64,000 nucleotides of DNA from Styela clava. Lineage: Eukaryota; Chordata; Ascidiacea; Stolidobranchia; Styelidae. The stretch covers positions 6,407,383-6,471,382 of the forward strand of contig NC_135252.1 of the NCBI RefSeq assembly GCF_964204865.1, given 5' to 3'. A program made the position numbers and the translations under genes. The notes under the pieces were generated by a model. The model made no database searches, had not been told where the DNA came from, and saw only the letters and a program-made list of their open reading frames with translations. Below, in pieces: positions 37,401-49,010 of the stretch; within the stretch, counting starts at the first letter, position 1; the number at the start of each line of letters is the position of its first letter.

Positions 37401-40400
37401 TTACGAAATAAAACTGATCAAATGGGAAACAGAGTCGAACCCAAAGCGATGGATCAACATGCTATGCAAGTAGGTTCCACAATTTTAATTTTGTTGAATG
37501 TATATTATATATAACCTAATAAGAATAAGATTCCCATGTTCAATCTTTTTCGCTTTGCGTGATTGTATGCGCATCGTACTGAGTGTTAGGAATACGCTCG
37601 CCACTCACCTCTCATTACCATGCGTGGGTTCGAAGGTTCGAATCTCATGCGGGAACAGTTGTGAGCGGGAGGATTGTTGGACTCTTTGCCACTGTAGAGG
37701 TGGTTCACGTAAGCGCTGGTCAGTTACGACTACCTCCACCATCAAGTCCGCGCTTCCGAAAACAATAACTGACTAACTAATCCCATACCCGACATGGACT
37801 GGTAATCGGGCGAGAGTTCGTGGTTTATCATATGTTTATTATATAGGTGTCCTACCGGCTTTCCTCTTCCCCGGAATAAATATGTGAATTCTATCCTACC
37901 CTATAATGCTAGTGTGTGTTAGAGATTCATTTCACTCACATTAGTATTTTTTGCAAATGCTATCTTAATGGTGAGTTTGATTCATATCATTCAACATTTG
38001 ACATTCTGCTTCTGATGTTGTTCCTGGGGTTATTAGGTAAGGTGCTGACACTGCTGAATGACCGGAATATTTTTTTTTCTTTAAAATAACTGTTTTAATA
38101 TTTTCTGTTCAATCTATTTCCATGAACAGCTTGATAGATATTTGATTTTACGAGACAATGCATTAAAAGAAGTTAAACTGAATCTTCACATATTTCGATT
38201 CTCGAGGCGCGTACTGATTTAAAGCATTGGTTTGAAGCTTCAAGTGACTTGATTAGATGAATTTTTAATAATTGCTCTATGATCGCGTAGTAGGTAAAGC
38301 GTTTGATGTACTTCTGTTAGCTTCCTAAATAAAAGATTTTGGTCCAGCCTCCACGCCCACTACCTGGCTCAAAGTGCATTATATTGGGTAGATGATGTTG
38401 AAAAATCCCTATTTTTGTTAAAAAGTAGGCCTACCTGCTATCATTTCAGCAATTGCTGTTATAGAGCTTCGTGAATTTGTGACACCACTTCATAAAAATC
38501 TACTTTTTCAGTCGCTAGTAGACGATTCTCGAATGCAAAGTCTGAATACTTCGGGATATGAAAGTTCAGAAAGATTTGACACTGGATTAGACATCAGCAC
38601 CAAGAAAATATCCGATGCGGGACTTTTGACCGACATGCACGATAGGTCAGATTAAATGTAATCTAGTTAGGCTTGCAAAAAATGAATATGAAAAATTAGA
38701 CAACTTTATTATAAGTATTTAAATTTGAATATTCGGCTTAATTTTTGGCAAAACTGATAACAGGATCGAATAAGGTAAATTTCACGCCAATTTGTCAAAA
38801 CTTGCATTTTAGCTTCAATATTCATTGACCTGGATTCTTAGTCCCATTAAAATTCATTATGAAGGGGTTTTAAAAATATTAATTTAATGTTTGAAAGCTC
38901 AATATTATTGTTCTTTTCATTCAAATCGACCAAAACGATATATTAACAAAATCTCCATCCTTCCTAATGCCTTTCTCAAATACAACAAAATCACGTATAT
39001 TTTTTACACAGGCAATTAGATGGCTACAAAAATATAAGTGATTCCTGGATACGAGATATACCTAAGGTTGAATCACCGAGGCAAAATCACGCAGGTCTAC
39101 TAGACAGTTACGTAAACCGTTCAAATCCATTTTCATTGAGTTTGAATAGCGCAAGAGGTCCAGCAACTGCTCGTACTGGAGAGGGTTCACTGAGAAGAAG
39201 TGCATCAACAGGATCGATACTAAAAACTCCTGGATCTCCACCTAGAACTGGAGCTAGCAAAAGTATTTCTTTCAGCGAGGTAGGATTGGAATTTCACTCA
39301 CACATTCACACTTTAAATATAGGCAAATACTCGATCCAGTAACAAGTCGCTGAAGAGTTATTTCTTTATTTTTTGTTCAAATTTTCAAATCAAATAAGTC
39401 ATTCGATCTTCATGTTCATATATCTGAGCATTGTTCTCTTGTTTGGTCCAGTATTCGTATCAGTTTTAGTATAATTTATTAAATTCTAGTTTGCTAATTT
39501 TGAACTCAAGTCTATGACTAAACATGACTCGACAAGCCCGACGTGCCTACAAATCTAAGTAGCAGTGTTCTGCGTTGGCCATGAAGATAAAGTATATTTA
39601 AAACACGAATAAAGAAACTAATAACGTTTTGAAAGACCACCCACGAGTTCGAAAAGATTCCCAGAAGGGTACATGTTTTGATTGATTTGATTACAAACTT
39701 ACGTTTAAATGTAGCTCTGTACGCCCATAATAAATTGTTATTGTCCGAAAACGATATTATAACACGACTTTATAAACAGGTTGTGCGTGTGGTTTCATCC
39801 GAGTACGGAGATAAATTTCGAGTGACAACTTCTCCACTGAACAGAAGAGATGGAAATCTGACCAAGAAAGAAAGAAAATTGCACAATTTAAGAAGTCCGA
39901 CACCATTGCCAACACCCATAAGAAATCGTCGCGAACCATCAATACATTCAAGTAAGCTGTGGTGTAGTTACAGATTAACAGGTGCACTTTACCTATGTTT
40001 GAGTTATATTAAATTCATACGTTTCAAAAACCTACATTTACTCATGTCTATTGAGGTTATTTTCAACCGATGTTACGCTGGCCTAGGTTCGAAAACTTTT
40101 ATTTGTACGTTTGCTCTTTCCAGCCATAAATTCTAATTTGGTAGATCTTCATTCAATTTAGTTCATGAGCTATTGGTCTTTGCGTTATTCCTTTTCTATG
40201 TCAAAAATCTAGACAGGAATCAAAATAATTATTAGACAATCGGATCTTTTATTTTCTGGAAAAAAAAAATGGAATTTTTATTTGCTGTTCAGCAAGCAAT
40301 TTATGATGGCAAAAGTTTTCAACGAAACGAAAGGGTTGAAAATCACTCGTCTGTCGTAGCACCACAATTCTGGATATTTTTCTAATTGGCCCGCGATGGG

Positions 40401-41605
40401 CCCGGTGATTATATAATGTACTCTGAAACCTTGCTTTGTTACATAAACATAATGTTGCAATCATTTATATAGAAGCTACTCACATAAACTCTAATTTCAA
40501 ACATGAATTAGGCCAAAGGATATACGGCAAAAGAAAATTTCAATGAATACAATTTTGTAAATATTGATATACATTTATTTAAAGATATTTCGCCTCGCGG
40601 TCCGGTTTTGAGAAGTTCGAACGATTTTCCTCAAAGAAATACTGCACCTACTCCACATCACAATTGGAGATGGAATTACGATACTCGTTCCAGCGCGGAA
40701 TTTGACCCAATGGTTTGGACACCACGACCAAGCACAACAATGCCACAAACATCTCTTCTAGGTATTCAAGATAATTGGACCAAGGTAAATGATATGTATT
40801 AACCTATAATGTCACCCCTATTTACAAATGGGATTTGAATGTTATCGATCGAGTAAGGTAGCCCCAGTAACATATAAAGTCGCGGTCCATCGGATGTTGA
40901 AGCATATCATCAGACTGGAGCGAAGCGATAGCGAGCAAAATGACTTATTCTGAGGGAAAGGGGAAAGATTCCGTTACTTTCAAACCTTATATTGTGTCAT
41001 TTGCAGTTGTTGCCCCTAAAAGATCGGGGGCGAAATCGCAAAACCCTCAATAAAAAATGTAATAAGCAGTAAGCTACAAATAACAGATAGTGAGGCGAAA
41101 GTATGTTTTATTCAAAAAACACGTTGAAAATACGTGGGTGGAACGTAAATAATGAAATAAATAACAAGTTTTGAAAACAAGCAAAATTTGTTGTTATTTT
41201 TATTAGTGCAGATGTTTTTTGGCTGGCAAAATAAGAAATGTAAATATCCAAAATAAGGCAGGCAAGATCGAATCTAACAAATATTTTTATTTTTAATTAG
41301 CTTCATACCCCCTCAAAAATTGTCTACGCGTCCCCAACCGTTTGAGAACCACTGAGATAGACTATATGTTTTGATAAAAGCAAAAACTACACGAACTAAT
41401 ACTTTTTTAGACTGATGCACATCGTCGATTCCACAAAGACTTCCCCGAACAAGCTCCAGATTTTCGTGACAACACTCGTTTATATGAATTAGCAGATAAA
41501 TCTGCTGATCTTCGCTTCACAAGATCTGCACAACACAGAGAAAAACGACACAAATTTTACGGCTTTAACAGTTATGATTTCTACAACGGAAATCTAGTGA
41601 TGTAA
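31459..41605 (+). CDS. SPMIP4: SPMIP4 (C7orf31) homologue, sperm axoneme microtubule inner protein
   Basis: Sixteen coding exons with consistent phases: 31459-31598, 32885-33026, 33142-33281, 33824-34014, 34365-34510, 34725-34842, 35071-35165, 35597-35799, 36327-36448, 36790-36950, 37332-37469, 38512-38645, 39012-39279, 39780-39951, 40585-40784, 41411-41605. They encode 854 residues. Blocks shared with human C7orf31 are LPWGRLRDYGG, KGHRHYGSG, EQQFYDITHLQKS, GSPYRRELQEYP with KKALTW, YYPSPPK, LDDYHKK, RPQEGRYARLYQNR, and the C-terminal KFYGFNSYDFYN. The human protein was renamed SPMIP4, a sperm flagellar microtubule inner protein. The ascidian-like protein is longer than human (590) through an extended Lys/Glu-rich and Ser/Thr-rich middle. 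An RVxF-like KSISF motif lies at the end of exon 13. Intron 1 carries an 829-bp hAT element and intron 11 a SINE-like repeat. Confidence 0.9.
31914..32742. mobile_element. hAT-type non-autonomous element, 829 bp
   Basis: Perfect 15-bp inverted ends CAGGGATGGCGAACC / GGTTCGCCATCCCTG are flanked by ATCTAACC and ACCTAACC (7 of 8 bases equal). The subterminal ACTGACCCGCGGGTCACAAA is typical. The inner ORFs (60-83 codons) match nothing I know. It lies in intron 1 of the SPMIP4 homologue. Confidence 0.8.
35394..35414. repeat. AT dinucleotide microsatellite
   Basis: About ten TA units in an intron of the SPMIP4 homologue; a shorter TA run is at 35216-35231. Confidence 0.8.
35881..35894. repeat. Poly-G run
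   Basis: A run of about 13-14 G in an intron of the SPMIP4 homologue; a matching poly-C run is at 56521-56535. Confidence 0.85.
37559..37907 (+). repeat. tRNA-derived SINE-like repeat, longest copy
   Basis: The 5' part contains GGTTCGAATC (37635-37644), a good B box of RNA polymerase III, after a GCTCGCCACTCACC stretch. The 3' part has CTAACTAATCCC, ACATGGACTGG and CCCCGGAATAAATATGTGAA. Partial copies lie at 4085-4222 and 15983-16078. It is not a functional tRNA gene; no cloverleaf can be closed. It lies in intron 11 of the SPMIP4 homologue. Confidence 0.5.
41004..41354. mobile_element. hAT-like relic
   Basis: The right end CCAACCGTTTGAGAACCACTG is the inverted form of the common hAT end CAGTGGTTCTCAAAC. 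The left end may be CAGTTGTTGCCCCTAAAAG at 41004, but no target duplication matches. It lies in the last intron of the SPMIP4 homologue. Confidence 0.3.
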
Positions 41606-41792
41606 AGAAAAATTCCTAGACTGAGAAAATTTGTGCATTGTACATCAATGCATGCATGGTTTTTCATAAGCAAATTAGTATAATCCACCGCAAGATAATT
41701 TAGTCAAAAATACTCATTTGGAATTGATTAGTAGTTCGTTGTTGAATGAACTTCTTTGTATCCAATTTGCATGGTTTTTATGGCTGGACTTC

Positions 41793-41798
41793 AATAAA
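41793..41798 (+). terminator. Polyadenylation signal of the SPMIP4 homologue
   Basis: AATAAA lies about 190 bases after the stop codon at 41603-41605. Confidence 0.5.
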
Positions 41799-42294
41799 TA
41801 TGGTCACTAGATATACAAATTTTTCAATGAGAGCGAGGAAAAATAGGGTTTCAAACTTCTTGAACTCTATGAATTGATTATAGCATCTTACATAAAGAAT
41901 TTTTGACCGACAAATAGCTAAATGGTATTGTTATTTCATTTGCAAGTTATGCTTAGCAAATAAGCAAACATCTGACTATTTATTTGTACTGATATCTGAG
42001 AAAAACCACTTTATTGTTTTTAGTCGTTTATCAGTTTTTTGCTTATATTCGTTGAAATCGATTACACGGAAATTCTTATTTGCACTTAACAGAATATTTT
42101 ATTCATTGAGATTATATATTTGTTTTGATCTTTATTGCCTTCTCGATTTTAAATGATTTCATAAATTAAATCTTCTTATTTTGTTTAGATCAAGTGATTT
42201 TTTTACAATTAGGGTTAATTCAATGACCGATAAAATTATACCGATTATTCTTGGTTGCGTGAAAAGTTGTTTATTTCCGAAAGCAATTTACTCG

Positions 42295-42885
42295 TAGGGC
42301 TGGGAATTTTAGGGAAAACTTTTTAACCGTTAATCGGCTAAAATCATCTGATTAACCGTAACATGAAGTTTGATATAATAAGTTCAGATTTAGGATTGTT
42401 ACGTCACACTGGTTTCAACGCAGTTTTGAGTGTTTTTGTCCTGGCATCGATCGATATCGTTCACGGATCGAGATAGTCCCATAGTCACTCTACAGCAGGA
42501 GATATGCATCGTACTCCGGACATATGGAAGTATTTTCGCCAGAGGATCAATATGAGGCGTTTTAGCGTGAACCAGCAAAAAAGACAAATTGTGACCCACT
42601 GAAGTGGTGGGAAGTTAACATTCAAATTTAAGAAATATGTGGAAATGGAGCAAAAATATATGTTCTGTGTATCTGACAGCGTTCGTCACTACTTCACGAA
42701 AATGTCAATATAATAATATTCCTGTGACAGAATGCGCATTTGTTGAATGAATTAGTGAGTTAATAATTGATATCGTGATATTCTTTTGAATTAAACGCCA
42801 CGGGAGATGAACTAATCATATTCGAAGAAAATGTACAGTATAAAGGAGAGAGAGATTTTATTTTGTTTAACCATTCCCAGTCCTA
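42295..42885 (-). mobile_element. hAT-type element, family B, copy in reverse orientation
   Basis: It starts TAGGGCTGGGAATTTTAGGG and ends CATTCCCAGTCCTA. Internally it has an ATTCTTTTGAATTAAACGCC block that is the reverse complement of one in the element at 59842-60543. The flanks have decayed, and I see no clear target duplication. Confidence 0.6.
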
Positions 42886-43282
42886 CTTTAGCGTATTAGT
42901 ACGATTACTGAACAGTATACCTCAGTATAACAACCCATTTAGCATTTCTTATTACGTAGCCACCACGACACACTTGGTATTTAAACATCCATCCGTTGAT
43001 AAGGTCGTCATAAATTTTTAATTTGTTTGAAAATGGCAAGAAACAGATAGCACAAGGAACGATGGGTGAATAATAGTTTCCCAAGCTATTTTATCGATGA
43101 AAATATTTGTCGTTCCAAGAACTCTTTTCAAACTAAATTCAAAAGCCAGTTTCGATTATAGAATATTTTCAATATGATTCATTCAAGTTTTCATGTATCC
43201 ATCGATGCCTCAGCTGAGCACTGATTTTTTCTGTAAAGATTGCCAAATAAGAGTGATGGAATGCCACGTAGTGGTGCGAAAT

Positions 43283-43618
43283 ACAAAAGGCTAAATTTAT
43301 GGTGGAACATCGCACCGCCAGACTCTGAATAAATCTGCAATGAATTAAAAAGCCTCCTAGCGACTTTCATATTTTTAAATTAACTGATTCCAGTAGTTGC
43401 AGATAAAAGCGTTTTTTTCACAATAAAAATACCAAATCTAACAAGAACATACAAAAGGCTAAATTTATGGTGGAACATCGCACCGCCAGACTCTGAATAA
43501 ATCTGCAATGAATTAAAAAGCCTCCTAGCGACTTTCATATTTTTAAATTAACTGATTCCAGTAGTTGCAGATAAAAGCGTTTTTTTCACAATAAAAATAC
43601 CAAATCTAACAAGAACAT
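43283..43618. repeat. Identical 168-bp tandem duplication
   Basis: Positions 43283-43450 and 43451-43618 read the same from ACAAAAGGCTAAATTTATGG to CTAACAAGAACAT. No difference was seen by eye, so the duplication is recent or an assembly artefact. Confidence 0.9.
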
Positions 43619-45535
43619 CAACTTTGCAAAATGATCCAAAGATTTCACTTCATCTCTAATAACGTAATCCACCTAACCTTAAAGTCAAAAAATTGCGTAC
43701 TGCTCTTGGTATCTTGAGTACTTATCGTTCTTCGCCATTGATCTATGATCTGTATATTGAAAGAAAAAATTAGTCATAATTTTCATGTTCAACTTCATAA
43801 TATAATAAATATATATACACTTTTAAAACATGATTTCCACTATAGATATCTTCAGATGTCCCAACAGTCAGTCATCGAATGGGAAAGCAATGAATTAATT
43901 TGAAAACCTGAAAATTCAAGGCGAATAGGATTATATCGATTGGTCTGAGCAGGGCCAGCCTTAGGCCACTGAAACCTATGTGGCGCATTAGACCTCGCAT
44001 TTTTACAGGATAAGCTATATTTCCAGGAAATGAATAGTCCCCAAAGTTGCACAAATAAAATCTCTGAAGTTTAGGTTAAGTTACTTTAATGTTGGATTTA
44101 TATTCAGTTGAGTTAATGCGATGTAAAGACGAATTCATTTTCTATTACAAAATGGTAATTTTCAATTTGTATCTTTATTTTCATTCAGACTGGGCCCAGC
44201 TCAGTCGGTTTGCATATATATATAGGTTCACACAACTGTTATGGCCGATCTTGGGATTGGTTTAGAATAAAGGGAAACTGTTGGCAAACTTTAACATGAA
44301 TCTAATTAATTTAATATTGATGGATTACTGGTATGGTTTTCCCAAAAACAGAAAATTGTCTAAGTCGTATAACTAACTGCGTCATATATATATGGCTATA
44401 CATACAACATCGATGTACGCATTTAGAAATACCGGAAATAAATGTCTGATCAATCATCGAGGTAATGCATATTAATGTAAAGAATTAAGGAAACAAATGA
44501 AACAGTTAATAGTTCATCATTGTAACGTCACATTCGACAGAAATGGAAACTATAGCATAATTACTATTTGTCAGTTTTAATAATTACGGATCAATAAGTG
44601 ACATCATTGCAACGAAATTTACGCACAAGAAATAGTAAAATAAATGCAACAAAGCGCGGAAGATTGATGACAATGGATGTTGTTCAATAATTCATTTCAT
44701 ACTACGTATTACCCGAAAAAATTGTAAAAAGTCAAATTTCAAGAAAATGGTTCATCCTTCTCAAAACGTCGAACGAAATGTTTTGTTGACAAACATTATC
44801 GATAAAGCATCACAGCTATATACGCAGCACGTCGCTTTGCGATATTTTAAACGTATTGAAAGTAAAAGTAGGCAGGCTTTCGATCTAGATAACTGATGTT
44901 GAAGTACTTAGCCAGGCTATAAACTGAGTTGCAGTTAAACACAGCCAGGTTAGAGCCAGCTAATGAACTGAGTTCAATTGGTAGTACTATTTTATCGTCG
45001 TAGACAAAACTGGCTGTAGGGTTATAGGATCTTCTATTTTGATCGCGTGCTCGTCTGAGTCAGTCCCCACCATTTTGCTGTTTGATGTATAGGATGGTGT
45101 CCAACAATGCCAGTACCGTTGGTAAAGAGAAATTTACGGACATTGGCCTAAAAGATATGTTTATCTTGAATTTGACTTGTTTGAAAATAAGATCCTTATG
45201 TTTACGTATTTATTTCATTTCCGGGTAGTATTAAATGATGGTGTATAGCTCTCATATCTGGCGATGAAGTTAAACAATATTTGAAAATGAGTTTAATTCA
45301 AATGATGGTGCAAATGAGAAACGAATTTCTCGATAAATCGTAAAAGTGAAATGTTCTGGAAGTAAAAGCCGCAAAAGGTGATGTTTCCGACACAAATGAG
45401 ATATTTGGGGTTTCGTCAAATAAACAATTTAGATTTGGTTCGGTAATTTCGGCAATATCAATTTAAACTTGTAATAATTGATTTTATTGTTTTTAAATAA
45501 TTGTGCAGCCTTAGTGATACTACGATATAAACAGT

Positions 45536-46698
45536 ATGCATTTAATATGTGTTAGACTCATCTTTATTTTTGGATTTTTCGCGAGTTACTCAATTTCCCA
45601 AGAGTTCAACGATGAAGGATGTTCGGTGGCCTTTTATCCTAAGACCGGCTGTATCGGAGAAGAAAGGTATTATTGAATTGGTAATATTGACCAGTGGTAA
45701 TAGTTTTCCCCGCGGGTAAAAGTTTTTAAATTCATTTCATTGATTTGAGGTGATAAATATTCCTTTTAAGAACAATCTTACTTATGATGAAGCGTTTTTT
45801 CAATAACTTACATAATTACGCATGGCTGACGCTTTTGCTGATATTTCAGGCCGTCTTCAGCGAGTCCCGAGCTCACCCAAATTCAAGCCAGCCTTGCACG
45901 CTTCCGGTGCGCCATCCGGCCCTACTGCCTCAGTAATCGATGTAAGATAAGGCTGATCCGATGCTCAGCAAATTTACCCCATGGGTTTTAGTAAAAAAAA
46001 TCGTTGTGGCTCAAAATATGAAGCTCTAATTTCAACTGATTTAAACAAAATGAAACATTGACAGGCACATTTATCTGCAATTCCTGAACTGTTCCTCCTC
46101 GTCAGCAACAGTTAGTAGAGCCTACTTCAACTGGTTCCGCTTGACTACACGTAAAGGAGAAATGATTCGGGACGACACCGATTCCTCATACCCAGTGATG
46201 TGGAAGGAATTAATTATACCAAGTATTAAATTATGCTGTTAGTTCTTAGTCTCTGTTTTGACCGTACCTTTATCCCAAACAAGATTCTGAATAGGATGCA
46301 CGGTTTACAAAGCAGAACTTGAAAATTGGGTGTGGGTGATTTATAACACATATATGTGTAACGATTTATAAAAAAATATAATCCCATATATATTATAAAA
46401 TTATTTCAAATTTTTGTTTCTAAAGGTATTGCATACTCATTTTTCAGAACTTTTCAAGTTCAATTTTATTGCTACTCAACGCACCCTTTTTTCCTTTTTG
46501 TCACCCACTGCAGATTTTTTGGTTTCAATGAAATGAAACAACTATATTTTGTGACATAGATACAATAGAATCTGTAACTCTATTTTTTCAGAATATTACA
46601 GACGGAAAGGGTACGTAACCGCCTACTACAGAAGGTCATTACGGGACTATAAAAACAATGCAATTCAGATGGTGATACCGGGATGTGATAACCCTTGA
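45536..46698 (+). CDS. Small secreted protein, IL-17-like C-terminal pattern (tentative)
   Basis: Four exons fit by phase: 45536-45666, 45850-45941, 46106-46222 and 46592-46698, giving 148 residues. A signal peptide (MHLICVRLIFIFGFFASYS) precedes a mature part with five cysteines. The third exon uses an acceptor in a strong pyrimidine tract (TGTTCCTCCTCGTCAG). An earlier acceptor at 46064 would give a premature stop (CTFICNS). The stretch RST...DDTDSSYPVMWKE resembles the IL-17 RS.SPW...D..RYP.VIWEA segment, and YYRRSLRDY...MVIPGC resembles its VLRR...V.VGC end. The central Cys-x-Cys pair of IL-17 is missing. Assignment is inference and could be wrong; that it is a secreted spliced gene is better supported. 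Confidence 0.5.
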
Positions 46699-46920
46699 CA
46701 ACGCAATTTATAATACAATTTTGGACTCATTTCTTGCATCTTGCTCAATCTGCTTATTTTCCCTCACGATTTTCAGTTACATACCTAACGGACCTCTCTT
46801 ATGTTTATGTTACTTGTCAATACAATATTTTTTCGAATGTTTACGGAATTTATATGTCTTCATTACGATGTTGTCATGAGCTTTAAAATGTAAACGAATA
46901 TGTTCCTTTATAGTTTAGAC

Positions 46921-49002
46921 CAGTGGTTCCCAAACTTTTTTGACCATCGCCCCCCTAAAGTAGTTTATACAACTTCATCGCCCCCCTGCACTACAAAAAA
47001 ATATAAAGTCAGAAACGAATTTATTACAGACCAAATAAGAAGACAAATCATAGTTTATAGTGTTTTTTAATGAGATAGATGAGCTTGGTGTTCTTCAGCG
47101 AGTTTTGTTTATATCTAAAATTACCCCATTTACTGATGGAAAGGTGATTTCATTGTTCTAATAGCAATAGTAGCACGGCTGAAAACCCCTTTTTCACCAT
47201 ATAATAGGTCGGAAATGAAAGAATCCAGGGTCCTACCTCCTCAAAAACCGCCGTGTACTCTTGCCTTATAGCATTTCACTTCCTAAATTCACCCCATTTC
47301 ACATTAAAATAATAAGAACAAAGTTAATTTTCCAAACTTATAATAATGATTTTCGTACATTTCATTCATTCGTACAGCCTGATGACCTGCACCAAAATAT
47401 TTCGGAAAAATCCCCGATTCCTCATCCTATCACGGCCTCCAGTCCATAATTAACCAGCCATTTTTTTGGATTCATGGACTCGGATGTGGAAGAAGCCGTG
47501 ACTGACTATCGGCTACGGCCCAGGGGTCGGCAAATTTTATGTCGATCGCAGGACAAAATTCAGGGTTGCTAGTCTTTTGCGGGTAGCATATATTTTTTGA
47601 GAGTTAAAAACGGAACACACGCGAAAACTGCGACAATCGTGAACTCAACTCAGTCGTCTTATTAAAAAAATTTTACAATGACATTTAATGTGACACTGTC
47701 TTGTTGCTGAATCACGCTGGATAGCTTTACGACGCCAAGATTAAAACATTTTCTAAATGGGCATCACCAAACCCACTTCTTTGCTTGTTCTTTGTAATGT
47801 TCATTTTCGAAAATAATGGTTTGCACAAATATGTACTTCCAAACATCGAAGTGAATATTTTCGCACGATTTGTGAAATTTTTGATAAATATATATTTTCT
47901 TTAAGAAGATACATTCTTACAAAAATCAAGCATGATGAATCTCCCGAATATGAATATGAATTTTATTTCCTTATTGCTTTGCAATATATTCGAATATTTA
48001 CTGCGCTATTGAACCCCTGCACTCAGCATCAACTTTTCTGCGTGTTTCCATTTGTCTAATTATAATTAAATTGTAGGCTCGTTAAACGAGTGGCTGTTCA
48101 CTAAATTGTTAGGATATAGTATAATTTACTCTAAACGTGTCTCACGATAAATTCTGTTACGTAAAAAAATGTAATTTACTCCTCGAGCGTAGATTATAAA
48201 TAAAAATTTTCATCGTCAAAACCGCCGTTTGGATATTTCCCCGGACATAGACTTCCTTGTTTACTTCGTGACATTGGCCAATCAGCAAGATGCAAAAAAC
48301 GTAACAATGCCCCTTTTGCAGGCGCTCAGACACTCTCACTCGGACAGATTTCAGGGGTGGTCGTGAGCACTACCTCATTTTCACGTTTTTGAAGTATATT
48401 CGTTAGTATTTAGTTGTTTTTCGGAAATTTAAATATAAATCAAATAAGTCAATGATTACTTTGTCTTTCTATGAGTTTCAGTTTAAATACAGCAATCAAA
48501 AATTAGTGTAGAAATAGCTGTGATAGACTAGGCTAAAATTCTTTATCGGTACTTTTAAAAAGCAGATTGTTAAATGGTGTGTATTAGAATGATAGTTTGA
48601 ATCAAATACCCCATTTTACAGGCCACAGCTCGCGAAACCACTCTTAAAATAAGCACCGAAAATTTTAAAATGGTAAAGTATGGAAAGAATTTTCCGCGGT
48701 CAAAGGTCGGGGAAAGGTCCATTCAGTGAATCGTCCCGGGCCAGATTATTTTACTTCGGCAGTATTTTGCCGACCACTGGGATACGCAAACTACCTTACC
48801 TTACTGCAAAGACGAGACCAGTAATCCTTTCGCGTGTGAATATCGCCCACATGATTCAAGTCTGCGAATGCACACAAAGTACAGAATTAAGTGCGCCGAA
48901 CATAAAACAGCTTTCGCGAAATCGCCCCCTTAGACTTTTTCGCCCCCCTCTGTATCGTTTTCGCCCACTGGGGGGCGATATCGCCCACTTTGGGAATCAC
49001 TG
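46921..49002. mobile_element. hAT-type element, 2.08 kb, with perfect 8-bp target duplication
   Basis: The left end is CAGTGGTTCCCAAAC followed by a CGCCCCCC run; the right end, inverted, is CAGTGATTCCCAAAG with several CGCCCCCC/GGGGGGCG runs. GTTTAGAC flanks both ends (46913-46920 and 49003-49010). The ORF at 48680-49126 is only the C-rich end read as protein. Inside, near 47521, another hAT-like end (CAGGGGTCGGCAAAT) suggests a nested insertion. No transposase is recognised. It begins 222 bp after the IL-17-like gene. Confidence 0.8.
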
Positions 49003-49010
49003 GTTTAGAC

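Larger units (their letters stand above)
41799..45535. other. Intergenic region
   Basis: 3.7 kb, AT-rich. It contains a hAT copy (42295-42885) and the 168-bp tandem duplication (43283-43618). No gene is recognised. Confidence 0.5.

Noticed and set aside
37635-37700. Possible tRNA gene around the GGTTCGAATC box.
   Set aside because: No closed acceptor or anticodon stem could be drawn; the sequence belongs to a dispersed repeat, so it is SINE-like.
47521-48019. Possible complete nested hAT element (CAGGGGTCGGCAAAT ... GAACCCCTG).
   Set aside because: The flanks CTACGGCC and CACTCAGC do not match as an 8-bp target duplication, so only the left end is credible.
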